From: CAWKGV01 sp963849305
GTDB taxonomy: Bacteria > Pseudomonadota > Alphaproteobacteria > Acetobacterales > Acetobacteraceae
NCBI GenBank assembly: GCA_963849305.1
Contig: CAWKGV010000002.1
Coordinates: 310,001-374,000 of the forward strand
Direction of reading: 5' to 3'
DNA: 64,000 nucleotides
Part shown: positions 1 through 8,857 of the stretch, in pieces
How the letters are laid out: each line of letters starts with the position of its first letter
How positions within the stretch are numbered: the stretch's first letter is position 1
The notes under the pieces: model-generated
Databases searched by the model: none
Told to the model about the DNA's origin: nothing
Seen by the model: only the letters and a program-made list of their open reading frames with translations
Translations under genes and position numbers: made by a program

Positions 1-511
1 TGGCCACTGCTATGATCGTGAACATCAGCATGAAGGCGATGAGCGCCTCGGTCAGCAGCACCTGGAGATACGCGGCTCCATGCGCCGGCGCCCCGAGATG
101 CACCGCGTAGCCCGTTTTGCCGTAGGCGCCCCAGATCACGAGCGAGGCGATGATCGCGCCGACCATCTGCGCCACGATATAGGCCGGGACATAGCGCCCG
201 GGGAACTTGCGAACGACCGCGAGCGCGATGGTGACAGCGGGGTTGACGTGAGCCCCGCTGATCTGGCCGATAGAGGCGACGATAGGCATCAGGATGAGGC
301 CGAAGGACAGAGCGATCGCCAGCGAGTTGTAGGCCGGTCCCGCGGTGTTCTTGCCCAGAGCGGCGGCGCTCGCCACGGCGGTCCCGACCAGGACCAGCAG
401 GAAGGTACCGATCATCTCGGCGAAGGCCAAGCGCGCCATGTTGCTGGAGAGGGCGGCGGCGGAGCCATGCAGCCCGCCCTCGTGCGTCTTATCCGGGATG
501 CCCTTCGCCAT
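1..511 (-). CDS. Aquaporin / MIP family channel, 3' end cut by window edge
   Basis: The first 170 codons are present and the C-terminus lies beyond base 1. Residues from about 28 form a membrane helix (AEMIGTFLLVLVGTAVAS), followed by SGAHVNPAV, the first NPA box that lines the water pore of MIP channels. The second NPA box would lie outside the window. The frame is open to the edge. The start ATG at 511-509 has an AGGAAGG-type Shine-Dalgarno about 9 bases upstream. It should be an inner-membrane water or small-solute channel (AqpZ-like), but glycerol selectivity cannot be judged without the missing half. It heads a minus-strand group of stress and envelope genes. Confidence 0.88.
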   Translation of the reverse strand, partial: MAKGIPDKTHEGGLHGSAAALSSNMARLAFAEMIGTFLLVLVGTAVASAAALGKNTAGPAYNSLAIALSFGLILMPIVASIGQISGAHVNPAVTIALAVVRKFPGRYVPAYIVAQMVGAIIASLVIWGAYGKTGYAVHLGAPAHGAAYLQVLLTEALIAFMLMFTIIAVA

Positions 512-552
512 TCGGTGCCTTCCTCGTGGTGGGTCCGAAGCCATATATGTCG

Positions 553-966
553 CTACACGGAGATCGTGGAACTCCCCGCTCCCGGCAGTTGCCCGCCCGG
601 GGTCAGACGATCAACGATGCCGGGAAGATGCTGGCTGAGTTGCGCGAGCAGGTCGTGCATCGGTATGCCCGACTGAGAGGACATGCTTTGCACCTGGTTC
701 TCGCCGAGCGCGCCGTGCAGTTGCTGCGGCGTGATCGGCTGGTTGGGACCGTTGCCGATCCATGACTGAGCGATGCCGCCGAGCCCCGCGCCTTCAAAGC
801 GCTGGATCAGGGAGCCCAGGCCGCCATCCATCCCACCTGACGCGCCCTGCGTTGCCTGCCCTTCCGCTTGGCCTCCACCAAGCAGCCCCGTCAGGACTCC
901 CTGGATCGAGGAAGCGCCACCGGCCTTGCCGCCGATGCTTCCCATCACTTCATCGAGAAAACCCAT
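553..966 (-). CDS. YidB family protein (DUF937)
   Basis: A 137-residue protein starting MGFLDEVMGSIGG, with a Gly/Ser/Gln-rich stretch to about residue 50 and then a compact region ending SQHLPGIVDRLTPGGQLP. This is the layout of YidB/DUF937 proteins, whose molecular role is not established. The start is secure: AGGAGG lies 6 bases upstream of the ATG. There is no signal peptide or membrane helix. It sits between the aquaporin and a GlsB-type membrane protein, all on the same strand, which suggests general stress expression. That role is inferred from context only. Confidence 0.8.
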   Translation of the reverse strand: MGFLDEVMGSIGGKAGGASSIQGVLTGLLGGGQAEGQATQGASGGMDGGLGSLIQRFEGAGLGGIAQSWIGNGPNQPITPQQLHGALGENQVQSMSSQSGIPMHDLLAQLSQHLPGIVDRLTPGGQLPGAGSSTISV

Positions 967-1043
967 TTCATACCTCCTGAAACCAGCGTTGAGGTGGCCG
1001 AGTATCGCGGGCGCTCCCCGGCCACGTATCCGTCACCCGGCGA

Positions 1044-1304
1044 TCAGGCGATCCGCCCGCGATCCGCCACCGCGTGGTAGATGAGCAGCACGACGATCGC
1101 GCCGACCACGGCCACGACGATGCTATAGACGTTGAAGCCGGTGACCCCGGACGCTCCGAACGCGCTGAATATGAAACCGCCGACGAGTGCGCCGACGATC
1201 CCGAGCACGATGTCGAGCACGATGCCCGCGCCGGACTTGTTGACGATCTTGCTGGCGATGAAGCCGGCGATCAGCCCCAGCACGATCCAGACGATAATGA
1301 ACAT
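1044..1304 (-). CDS. GlsB/YeaQ/YmgE family small membrane protein
   Basis: An 86-residue, almost wholly hydrophobic protein with three predicted membrane helices, beginning MFIIVWIVLGLIAGFIASKIV and containing the Gly-rich GIVLDIVLGIVGALVGG segment. These features mark the transglycosylase-associated (GlsB/YeaQ) family, which is often induced by general stress. The ATG at 1304-1302 was chosen because GAGAGGA lies about 7 bases upstream. A TTG two codons earlier is also in frame but has no good ribosome site. It acts in the inner membrane; the exact function of the family is not known. Confidence 0.85.
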   Translation of the reverse strand: MFIIVWIVLGLIAGFIASKIVNKSGAGIVLDIVLGIVGALVGGFIFSAFGASGVTGFNVYSIVVAVVGAIVVLLIYHAVADRGRIA

Positions 1305-1372
1305 CGACAATCCTCTCGGAACTTTGGGGGAACGCCGCCCCGGTGGGGTCGGCGTTCCTTACGCTTTACGCT

Positions 1373-2317
1373 TTAGCCACGCAGCGGCTGTCCCGGACCA
1401 GCGCGCTCGGTCAGCAGTGTCCGCCGCTGAACCGCGAGCGAACCACCGATGGCGGCCGCGATGAGGTCGAGCAGCAACACCCCGAAGATCAGATAGGAAC
1501 CCGTCGAAGCGTCTCCCGCGCTGGCGGTCGCCGCCGTTTCTGTCTTTTGAATCGCCGAGTTCTTGGTCTGGCTCGCGCGCGCTTGGAGCTGGTCGAAGCG
1601 CTTGGTGGCATCGGCCTGGCTGACCTTCATCTGCGCAGCCATGATCGCGATGATCCGCGCCTTCGCCGCGGCGGCACCCGAGCCGCCGGCAACGTAGGTC
1701 GGCAGCTCCGTAGCGATCGCCTTCTGGGCCTGCTGCGAGTTCATCGTCGCCGGATTGGGGTCGGTGGGTTGCAGGTAAGCCTCCGGGGTGACACCGGCGG
1801 CCTGCGCCACTTGCGGTACCGCTGTCTTCACGCTGGCGCCGGCGCCGGAAAGACCGCTGCCGACGACCGAGAACGCCCCGCCCAGAAGCCCGCCGAGCGC
1901 CGTGGTAAGCAGATAAACGACGACCAGCGTGGCGATCGCCCAGGTCACCACCCCGTGCAGCAGACCATCGAACCGCGATGTGATGCCGGCAAGCCACGCG
2001 GCCACGAAGCCGCCGATCCCGAACGCGATCAGGGTGCTCACGAACCACCATACGCCAGCGCCGATCCCCAGGCTGCTGACGTGCGGCGTAGCACCGGCTT
2101 GCGGGCTGACGAACCCGAGCCCGACACCGACCCCCAGGATGCTGAGCATAAGCTCGACCGCGATGGCGACGAAGACGGCCGCGAAGAGCGCCGGCCAGGA
2201 GATCCGGCGGTGGATGTGGGCGGAGTCGAAATGCCGCTCCGTCTCGTAGGCGACGGTACGGCGCTCCGGGAACAATTGGTCCTCTGGGAGCCCGCCGTAA
2301 GTTTCCGTGGTGGACAT
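1373..2317 (-). CDS. Four-helix conserved membrane protein, function unknown
   Basis: A 314-residue protein with a hydrophilic N-terminus (about 40 residues), three membrane segments at about 41-70, 85-118 and 125-160, a long soluble loop rich in Ala and Gln (about 170-270), and a last helix near 280-300. The ATG at 2317 has GGAG 8 bases upstream. The layout resembles proteins that annotation pipelines sometimes call PhnA-like in Acetobacteraceae, but no phosphonate-related motif is visible, so that name should not be trusted. It is flanked by GlsB-like and DUF2382 genes, which points to an envelope stress setting. No catalytic motif was recognised. Confidence 0.7.
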   Translation of the reverse strand: MSTTETYGGLPEDQLFPERRTVAYETERHFDSAHIHRRISWPALFAAVFVAIAVELMLSILGVGVGLGFVSPQAGATPHVSSLGIGAGVWWFVSTLIAFGIGGFVAAWLAGITSRFDGLLHGVVTWAIATLVVVYLLTTALGGLLGGAFSVVGSGLSGAGASVKTAVPQVAQAAGVTPEAYLQPTDPNPATMNSQQAQKAIATELPTYVAGGSGAAAAKARIIAIMAAQMKVSQADATKRFDQLQARASQTKNSAIQKTETAATASAGDASTGSYLIFGVLLLDLIAAAIGGSLAVQRRTLLTERAGPGQPLRG

Positions 2318-2379
2318 ATATTTCTCCGAGCGAATGCCCGGGCCGCACCAGGCGGTCCGGGCAAATGGGAACGGTTCCG

Positions 2380-3267
2380 TCAGATCTTCGGGGCGCGCGG
2401 GTCGCTCGGCCTGGCCGGTTTCGCTCCGGTGGCATCGACATAGTCGGTATTCCGAGCGGTGCCCGGAACCTTCTCGACCTCGACCTCGTCACGGCGCACT
2501 GTGTCGCGCACCGCTTCCACGCGCTCGCTGACGTCCTTGTGGATCACCAACTCCTCCGTGACCCGGGCGGTCTTGGCGACCACCGCCTCCTCGCGGGTCT
2601 CGGTCATCTCGACGGTCCTGTCAGTGAAGGCATCGGCGCCGACGGCGTGGCTGCCGCTGACCGGCCGGCGCTCGATGGAGACCGTCTCGTCGCGCAGCGT
2701 GACATTCTCCTCGATCGGGGTCTCGACTGTGTAGCGGCGCAGCCGGGTCGTGCCCCGATTGACGGCGCGCTTGCCTATCTCGAGATGTTCCTCGGAGAGC
2801 TGAACCACCTGGTCATTGCCGTTGTCGGCAACGCCCGTGCGGGCAGGTTCGGTCCTGGCCCCCACGGTGGCGCCAGTCCCCGCCAGCCCGTAATGGGCCG
2901 CGCGCTCGTCCACGTCGATCGGATTATGCCGCTCCAGGATCTCCAGGACTCGGCTGCCGTCGCCGTTCGAACCCTGTATTCTGACCGCCACCACCGCGCC
3001 GCCGCTCTCGACCGTGCGGTCATAAACGGCCCTGTCATGCACCGGCGGCTCCGTGCCGAACAGCCGGCCCCAGAAGCCCTGCTCGACCGGAGCATTGGTT
3101 TCCATCCGATCGCCGCCCATCGTGTCCCTCGCGTGACGGCTGATGTCGTGGTCCGGAACGCCGGCCGCCTTCAGATCGCGCACGGCGGCGTCGGCATGGG
3201 CTTCCGTATCGAAAACAGCAACGACGTTCTCATGGTTTGTGTGTGACGTTGCAGATGTCATGTTCAT
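2380..3267 (-). CDS. DUF2382 (YsnF/AvaK-type) protein
   Basis: A 295-residue soluble protein with two parts. Residues about 12-110 resemble the N-terminal module found in general stress proteins (VVAVFDTEAHADAAVRDL), followed by a linker. From about residue 150 there is a charged DUF2382 repeat (VQLSEEHLEIGKRAV, then TVETPIEENVTLRDE and ETREEAVVAKTARVTEEL). DUF2382 is common in stress-linked proteins, but its biochemical role is not known. The start ATG overlaps the stop of the upstream DUF2382 gene (ATGA, 3264-3267), suggesting translational coupling. A second ATG two codons in is also possible. Confidence 0.8.
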   Translation of the reverse strand: MNMTSATSHTNHENVVAVFDTEAHADAAVRDLKAAGVPDHDISRHARDTMGGDRMETNAPVEQGFWGRLFGTEPPVHDRAVYDRTVESGGAVVAVRIQGSNGDGSRVLEILERHNPIDVDERAAHYGLAGTGATVGARTEPARTGVADNGNDQVVQLSEEHLEIGKRAVNRGTTRLRRYTVETPIEENVTLRDETVSIERRPVSGSHAVGADAFTDRTVEMTETREEAVVAKTARVTEELVIHKDVSERVEAVRDTVRRDEVEVEKVPGTARNTDYVDATGAKPARPSDPRAPKI

Positions 3268-3721
3268 GATTCCTCATTGTGCATTGCTCTGGTTTCGGCC
3301 GGATGCACGTCCGCTCCCGGTGCGTTCGCATCCGCTTCGATGCGGTCGATGACCGCTTCCTGTGCTCGCAGCATGACGGTTTCCCGGTATTGCTCCGTCT
3401 TCCGTGCGCGCCGGATGTGGATCTCCTCCTTCAGGACGAGCTTTCGTTCGATGGTGATGACCTCTTCCACCACCGGAACAATGATCGTGTCCCGGTCCCG
3501 GCGCACGGGCGGGGCGGCGCCGATCGGCCGCCCGATGGCGACACGCTCGACCTCTGCGCTTCATGCGTGAGAAGCTCATTGACGAACTCCTCATGTTCAT
3601 GAGTGACGGTGGTGACCCGAACCCGCGCCACCGGCACGCGCCGGCGGGAAACCGACAGTTCCTCAAGATGGAGAGGAACGGTCACATAATCGGACTCGCG
3701 ATCGGCATCGATAGATGTCAT
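3264..3721 (-). pseudogene. Frameshifted second DUF2382 gene
   Basis: Two overlapping frames together give one DUF2382-like protein. The 5' part (from ATG at 3721) reads TVPLHLEELSVSRRRVPVARV up to LLTHEAQ. The sequence then continues in another frame as VERVAIGRPIGAAPP, IIVPVVEEVITIERKLVLKEE and onward to a stop at 3264. Both halves fit the usual order of the domain, so the shift near 3551-3562 looks like loss of one base. The 3' frame alone lacks a good start with a ribosome site. Its stop overlaps the start of the intact DUF2382 gene, so loss of this frame could also lower expression of the neighbour. Confidence 0.72.
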
Positions 3722-3879
3722 CGGTCTTGTTTCTTGATGAAGCGACGGTGCGAACGCATCGCTCGGAACCGACCACGCTCAGATGGGCATGACACGATGG
3801 CGGGGTATCGCCGAAATGCGGCGACTGGCTATGCGAAGTTGGAGCGACGATTGCTCACCGCCGGCTAGGCGCTCTCGCG

Positions 3880-4773
3880 TTAGACAGGATGCAAGCTGCT
3901 TGCGAGCGCGCGAACCGTTTCGATGATGGCGTCGAGGGTGACCCTCACGCGTGGGGTGTGCCGGCTGTCGCGATGCACCACGAGGAGAAGATCCGCGGCC
4001 GGCGCCGGGGACGGGGTAGGAATGCGGGTCAGGCCGGTTTCACGGTCGGCGCGGAAGCAGGCCAGGCATACCAGGCCACCGTCTCGAAGAGCGGCCGAAA
4101 CCGCGGCCTCATGGCTGCTGGTTTGCAATCCCACGTTGGCCCGTGAGCCCAGGTCAGCGAGCCAGCCCGTCTGCGGCGCGTCCTCGATGTCATCGATTTG
4201 CGTGATCAGCCGGTGACCCGGGCAGCCGGCCTCAAGATCGGGCGGGCCGTGGCGCTCCAGGTACGTAAGACTGGCATAGAGCCCGAATGCCACGCACCCG
4301 ATCCGCCGCACGACGAGATCATGCTGGCTAGGCTGCGTCGTGCGGACGGAAATCTCCGCGTCGCGCATGGCGAGGCTCAGTTCCCGCGGATGCGGGAGCA
4401 ACTCGATCATGATGTCGGGGTGCCGCGTAGTCAGCGCGGCAAGGCCGGGCGCCAGGATATGGCTGGCGACGGCATCGCAGCAGGCGACGCGAACAAGACC
4501 CGCCAACCGTGTGTCGCGGCCGCCGACACTGCGTTCGACAGTCAATGCCTCGGCTTCGACGCGCTCGGCCTGGGCGCGGACACTCTCTCCAGCCAGAGTC
4601 GGCACATAACCGTCGGGTGTCCGGTTGAGCAGACGCACGCCAAGGCTGGCTTCCAGGGATATCAGCCTTCGACCTACCGTGGACTGCGCCACGCGCAGAT
4701 CCTTGGCGGCGGCCGAGAGATTGCCATGACGGGCGATGGCCAAGAAAAAACGAAGATCGTCCCAATCGAGCAT
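3880..4773 (-). CDS. LysR-type transcriptional regulator
   Basis: A 297-residue protein with the standard LysR plan: a winged helix-turn-helix at residues about 4-62 (FFLAIARHGNLSAAAKDL, then VAQSTVGRRLISLE) and a periplasmic-binding-like effector domain from about 90. Length is typical for the family. The gene is divergent from the OsmC gene at 4972, separated by 198 bases, the classic arrangement for a LysR regulator and its target. It may therefore sense a peroxide, electrophile or metabolite that OsmC handles; this target assignment is inference. Confidence 0.88.
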   Translation of the reverse strand: MLDWDDLRFFLAIARHGNLSAAAKDLRVAQSTVGRRLISLEASLGVRLLNRTPDGYVPTLAGESVRAQAERVEAEALTVERSVGGRDTRLAGLVRVACCDAVASHILAPGLAALTTRHPDIMIELLPHPRELSLAMRDAEISVRTTQPSQHDLVVRRIGCVAFGLYASLTYLERHGPPDLEAGCPGHRLITQIDDIEDAPQTGWLADLGSRANVGLQTSSHEAAVSAALRDGGLVCLACFRADRETGLTRIPTPSPAPAADLLLVVHRDSRHTPRVRVTLDAIIETVRALASSLHPV

Positions 4774-4971
4774 AGACGGTCGCTCCGCGTTTTCGCATTT
4801 CCGCTAGCCGGCATTGGTCCTCTCATCGCGCCGGACCACCCCTATCTATCATTCAGATCGGCGGACCCAGCCGAAGCCTCATGTAATTCCAGCCTACGCA
4901 CGATCAACACCCGACCTTCGGCCGCGGGCTACGCTCACGAAAACGCGAGCAACACGTGCGAAGGAAGCACC
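4774..4971. promoter_or_regulatory. Divergent LysR/osmC control region
   Basis: This 198-base spacer must hold the promoters of both the LysR gene (leftward) and the OsmC gene (rightward). It is somewhat AT-richer around 4848-4860 (CTATCTATCATTCAG). AAGGAAGC just before 4972 serves as the OsmC ribosome site. No single LysR box (T-N11-A) can be picked out with confidence by eye. Confidence 0.4.
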
Positions 4972-5529
4972 ATGACCAAAAGTCCCCATCCCCATCGCGA
5001 GGCCGATGGCCTGGCCGAGAGCACACCGGTGCGGACGCTGCGGTGCCGCACCGTCGCCCAGGGTCGTTTTGCGCAACTCAATTACATTCGTGACCTGCCG
5101 CCGCACTTGGTGGCGGAAGTCGAGCCGTTGGGAACGCTCGATGACGACGTCGCGCCGAACGCCTCGGAGGCGCTGCTCGCAGCCCTCGGCTCGTGCCTCG
5201 CCGTTGGCATTCATGCCCATGCCGTGGCACAGCGCATTCCGATCCGACAACTCGAACTCGAACTCGAGGCCGACATCCACCCCACGACCGCCCCGGGCTC
5301 CGGAGCTAGCAGCCCGAAGCCTATCGGCTTCGAGGCCGTGCGTGTCGCCGTCCATATCGACGCGGATGCCTCCCGAGAAACCCTCGCGGCACTGATCGCC
5401 CATGTGACGCTGAGATCGCCGGTCGCGAACACTGTGCACAATCCGGTTCACCTCGATGTCGCCCTGGCCGAGACTCGGCCAAGTGCCCCGGCGACCGTTC
5501 CAGGGTTCGCGGCCGGCGCTGGCGGATGA
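4972..5529 (+). CDS. OsmC family protein
   Basis: A 185-residue protein of the OsmC/Ohr superfamily, which generally reduces organic hydroperoxides with two cysteines. The first, peroxidatic cysteine is visible in ALGSCLAVGIHAHA. At the second conserved site the usual Cys-Pro-Val is replaced by Ser (LRSPVANTVHNPV), so the resolving cysteine appears to be missing. The protein may therefore be a one-cysteine variant or have another role. The ATG at 4972 was chosen because AAGGAAG is just upstream and the domain begins soon after; the frame is open further 5' but runs antisense to the LysR gene. Confidence 0.85.
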   Translation: MTKSPHPHREADGLAESTPVRTLRCRTVAQGRFAQLNYIRDLPPHLVAEVEPLGTLDDDVAPNASEALLAALGSCLAVGIHAHAVAQRIPIRQLELELEADIHPTTAPGSGASSPKPIGFEAVRVAVHIDADASRETLAALIAHVTLRSPVANTVHNPVHLDVALAETRPSAPATVPGFAAGAGG

Positions 5530-5577
5530 ACCTGCGGCGCGAAGAGTGCGCCAGACAACTGGCCGCGATGGCCGGTG

Positions 5578-5900
5578 ATGGCCGATCAACACGTGAACGT
5601 GGTGGCACGGTTTAACGCCAAGCAAGGTCAGGCCGAGCAGGTCGAGCGCGCGCTTCGGAAGATAATCGAGCGAGCGCCGAGCAGGGCAATATCGCTACGA
5701 GCTGCGCCGGGGCGTCGAGAACGAGAATAAGTCGTCCTGTTCGAGACATGGCACAGCAAGAGACATGGCGCGGCAAGCAGGATCTCGACCAGCACATCCA
5801 GACGCCGCATTTCAAGCCAATGGACAAGGATCTATCGGGTATGCTGGCGGAACGGTACAGCGTCACCCTCCTCAAGCCGATCGGTGGTGGCCGAGCTTAG
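5578..5900 (+). pseudogene. Decayed antibiotic-biosynthesis-monooxygenase (ABM) domain gene
   Basis: From ATG 5578 the frame reads MADQHVNVVARFNAKQGQAE, the start of a small ABM-fold protein, but soon loses homology. The family signature then reappears in other frames: RYELRRGVENENK, next VLFETWHSK, and finally KQDLDQHIQTPHFKPM to the stop TAG at 5898-5900. At least three small indels and a short near-duplication around 5745-5772 (GAGACATGGC occurs twice) separate these pieces. The intact protein would be about 100 residues, a putative quinol monooxygenase-type enzyme. Its end overlaps the convergent nuoN stop by four bases. No functional product is expected. Confidence 0.7.
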
Positions 5901-7318
5901 CCGAATAGCACCGCCGCCGCCGACCCAGCCGCCGCCACGAACGGGCCGGGGAACAGGAAGAAGAACAGCGTGAACAGCCCCGTCACCGTGGCGACGAACG
6001 CCACCGCCGTCGGCGTGCGGTCAAACTCCGCCGCCGGCGCGTCGAAATACATCACCTTGACGATGCGCAGGTAATAGTAGGACGCCACCACGCTGGTCAG
6101 CACGCCCACCACCGCCAGCACCCACATCTCCGCCTGCACCGCCGCCAGGAATACGTACAGCTTGGCGAAGAAACCCGACAGCGGCGGAATGCCGGCCAGG
6201 CTGAACATGAACACCGCGAACGCCAACGCCAACGCCGGGTCGGTGCGCGCCAGCCCGCTCAGATCGTCGATCCGCTCCAGCGCGCGGCCGCGCCGGCGCA
6301 TCGCCACGATGCAGGCCCATGATCCGGCGCTCATGAAGATATACACGATCATGTATACCAACACACCACGCAGGCCGACCGATGTGCCGACGGCGAGCCC
6401 GATCAGCGCATAGCCTACATGCCCGATCGCGGAATACGCCATCAGCCGCTTGATGCTGGTCTGCCCGATCGCGGCGAGCGCGCCCAAAAACATCGAGGTA
6501 ATGGAGATGATCTCGATGATCAGCCGCCAGGAGCCCAGCAAATGCCCGAACGGCTCGGCCATGGTGCGCAGGAACAACCCCACCGCCGCCACCTTGGGCG
6601 CGGTCGCGAAGAACGCCGTCACCGAGGTCGGCGCGCCCTCGTACACATCAGGCGTCCACATATGGAACGGCGCGGCCGAGACCTTGAACGCCAGGCCCAC
6701 GATCACGAACACCACGCCCACGATCATCCCCGGCGAAGCCGCGGCGGGCGAGGTCAACAGATGCGCCAGCGTCGCGAAATCCATCGTCCCCGAGAAGCCA
6801 TAGACCAGCGAAATCCCGTACAGCAGCAACCCGGAAGCCAGCGAGCCGAGCACGAAATACTTAAGCCCCGCCTCGGCGGAGCGCAGTTCGTCGCGCCCGA
6901 ACGCGGCAAGCACGTAGAACGACAGCGATTGCAGCTCGAGCGAGAGATAGAGCGTGATAAGATTGGTCGCCGACGCCATCCCCATCATGCCGACCACCGA
7001 GAACAGCATCAGTACCGGGAACTCGAAGCGCGCGATCCCGTGGTCGCGATTGTAGTCGAGCGAGAGCATCAGCGTCAGTGCCGCCCCCACCAGCACCAGC
7101 GCCTTGATTAGAATGGAGAACGGATCGACCGTGAACTGGCCGAAGAACCCGGTGCCACCGACCCGCGTGACCACCAGGAACCCGGTCAGTAGGAAGGCGC
7201 CCAGCACCATCATGGTGCAGGTCTGGGTCTGATCCTCCGTGCTCAGCACGCCATAGATCAGGATCAGCATCCCCAGGACGGAGAGAACGATCTCCGGGAT
7301 CGCGATGGTCCAGTTCAT
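5897..7318 (-). CDS. nuoN: NADH-quinone oxidoreductase subunit N
   Basis: A 473-residue antiporter-like membrane subunit of complex I and the last gene of the nuo operon. It starts MNWTIAIPEIVLSVLG and shows about 14 hydrophobic segments, with proton-channel residues in SLELQSLSFYVLAAF and GLAFKVSAAPFHMWTPDVY (a Lys and charged loop typical of NuoN). The start ATG overlaps the nuoM stop by one base (TGATG), indicating translational coupling. It works in the inner membrane, pumping protons during electron transfer from NADH to quinone. A longer frame extends 5' through nuoM DNA but is not coding. Confidence 0.96.
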   Translation of the reverse strand: MNWTIAIPEIVLSVLGMLILIYGVLSTEDQTQTCTMMVLGAFLLTGFLVVTRVGGTGFFGQFTVDPFSILIKALVLVGAALTLMLSLDYNRDHGIARFEFPVLMLFSVVGMMGMASATNLITLYLSLELQSLSFYVLAAFGRDELRSAEAGLKYFVLGSLASGLLLYGISLVYGFSGTMDFATLAHLLTSPAAASPGMIVGVVFVIVGLAFKVSAAPFHMWTPDVYEGAPTSVTAFFATAPKVAAVGLFLRTMAEPFGHLLGSWRLIIEIISITSMFLGALAAIGQTSIKRLMAYSAIGHVGYALIGLAVGTSVGLRGVLVYMIVYIFMSAGSWACIVAMRRRGRALERIDDLSGLARTDPALALAFAVFMFSLAGIPPLSGFFAKLYVFLAAVQAEMWVLAVVGVLTSVVASYYYLRIVKVMYFDAPAAEFDRTPTAVAFVATVTGLFTLFFFLFPGPFVAAAGSAAAVLFG

Positions 7319-8853
7319 CAGCGCGTCGCCTCGGCCAGCATGGTGCTCGGAGACGTCGCGGGTGCGGCCATCGCCTGTTGGTGGCGCACCACCATCGCGT
7401 TCACCGTCGCGTCCCAGAACCGGGTGAAGCTTGAAGGATAGGCGCCCATCCAGATCGTGATCACGAGCAGCGGCGTGAAGATCGCGATCTCGCGCGGCTG
7501 TAAATCTAGCATCCCGCGCAAGTCGATCTTGGTGAGCCGCCCGAAAATCACCCGCCGATACAGATACAGCGTGTACATCGGCCCCAGGATCAGGCCCATG
7601 GCGCCGAGCAGCGCCAGCCAGAAGTTGACATGCAGCGCGCCGATGGTCACCAGGAACTCGCCCACGAACCCCGACGTCCCCGGCAGCCCGACCGAGGCCA
7701 GGACGAACACCATGAACGCGAAGGCGTAGAGCGGCATGTTGTCCGCCAGCCCGCCATAGCGCGCGATCTCGCGCGTATGCAGCCGGTCGTACACCACGCC
7801 CACGATCAGGAACAGCGCGGCGGACACCACGCCGTGCGAGAGCATCTGGAACAGCGCCCCCTGGATGCCCTGCACGTCGAAGGTGAAGATGCCGATCGTC
7901 ACTAGGCCCATATGGGCAACCGAGGAATACGCGATCAGCTTCTTCATGTCCTCCTGCGCAAGCGCCACGTACGCGGTGTAGATCACGGCGACCACCGACA
8001 GCGTGTAGATCAGCGGCGCGAGATGCACCGAGGCGATCGGCAGCATCGGCACTGAGAAGCGCAGGAACCCATAGGCGCCCATCTTCAGCAGCACGCCTGC
8101 CAGCATCACTGAGCCGGCGGTCGGCGCCTCCACATGCGCGTCGGGAAGCCAGGTATGCACCGGCCACATCGGCACCTTCACCGCGAAGGCCGCCATCAAC
8201 GCCAGGAACAGCCAGGTCTGCATCCCGGCCGGGAAGTGCGTGCGCAGCAGCACCTCGATGTCGGCGGAGTTGGCGTAGCGCCACATCGCCAGCAGCGCGA
8301 TCAGCATCAGCACCGAGCCGGTGAGCGTATAGAGGAAGAACTTGAACGCCGAATAGACCCGCCGCGGCCCGCCCCAGACACCGATGATCAGAAACATCGG
8401 GATCAGCACGCCCTCGAAGAAGACGTAGAACACCACGAAATCGAGTGCGCAGAACATGCCGACCATCATCGTCTCGAGGATGAGGAAGGCGATCATGTAC
8501 TCGCGCACGTAACGGGTGATCGTATCCCAGCTCGCAAGGATGCAGATGGGCGTGAGCAGGGTGGAGAGCAGCACGAACAGCACCGAGATGCCGTCCACTC
8601 CCATCTTGTAGCCCACCCCGAATTCGGGCAGCCACGGCGCGTTCTCGACGAACTGGAAGCCCGACTCTCTCGGGTTCCAGTTGGCCCACAGCACCAAGCT
8701 CAACGCGAGCACGATCAGGCTGGTCCACAGCGCGGTCCAGCGCGCGTTGGACGCGACCGTTTCCTCGTCGCCGCGCACCGCCAGGATCACGCCGCAGCCG
8801 ACCAGCGGCAGCCAGGTCAGCAGCGATAGGAGCGGGAAGCCCAAAGTGTTCAT
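7318..8853 (-). CDS. nuoM: NADH-quinone oxidoreductase subunit M
   Basis: A 511-residue antiporter-like subunit of complex I. Visible hallmarks are FFEGVLIPMFLIIGVWGG (channel glutamate) and MAAFAVKVPMWPVHTWLPDAH (the conserved Lys and Pro-rich broken helix), then AYSSVAHMGLV. Length is normal for NuoM. It lies 4 bases after nuoL and overlaps nuoN by one base, so the three antiporter-like subunits are translated as a unit. The product spans the inner membrane with about 14 helices. Confidence 0.97.
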   Translation of the reverse strand: MNTLGFPLLSLLTWLPLVGCGVILAVRGDEETVASNARWTALWTSLIVLALSLVLWANWNPRESGFQFVENAPWLPEFGVGYKMGVDGISVLFVLLSTLLTPICILASWDTITRYVREYMIAFLILETMMVGMFCALDFVVFYVFFEGVLIPMFLIIGVWGGPRRVYSAFKFFLYTLTGSVLMLIALLAMWRYANSADIEVLLRTHFPAGMQTWLFLALMAAFAVKVPMWPVHTWLPDAHVEAPTAGSVMLAGVLLKMGAYGFLRFSVPMLPIASVHLAPLIYTLSVVAVIYTAYVALAQEDMKKLIAYSSVAHMGLVTIGIFTFDVQGIQGALFQMLSHGVVSAALFLIVGVVYDRLHTREIARYGGLADNMPLYAFAFMVFVLASVGLPGTSGFVGEFLVTIGALHVNFWLALLGAMGLILGPMYTLYLYRRVIFGRLTKIDLRGMLDLQPREIAIFTPLLVITIWMGAYPSSFTRFWDATVNAMVVRHQQAMAAPATSPSTMLAEATR

Positions 8854-8857
8854 CGCC

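Noticed and set aside
4198..4971. A long plus-strand extension before the OsmC start
   Set aside because: It is antisense to the LysR gene and has no family similarity; the ATG at 4972 has the ribosome site and domain start.
7319..8728. A long minus-strand frame entering nuoN from within nuoM, apparently giving a 943-residue protein
   Set aside because: Its first 470 codons are nuoM DNA read in another frame with no membrane-protein pattern; nuoN starts at ATG 7318.
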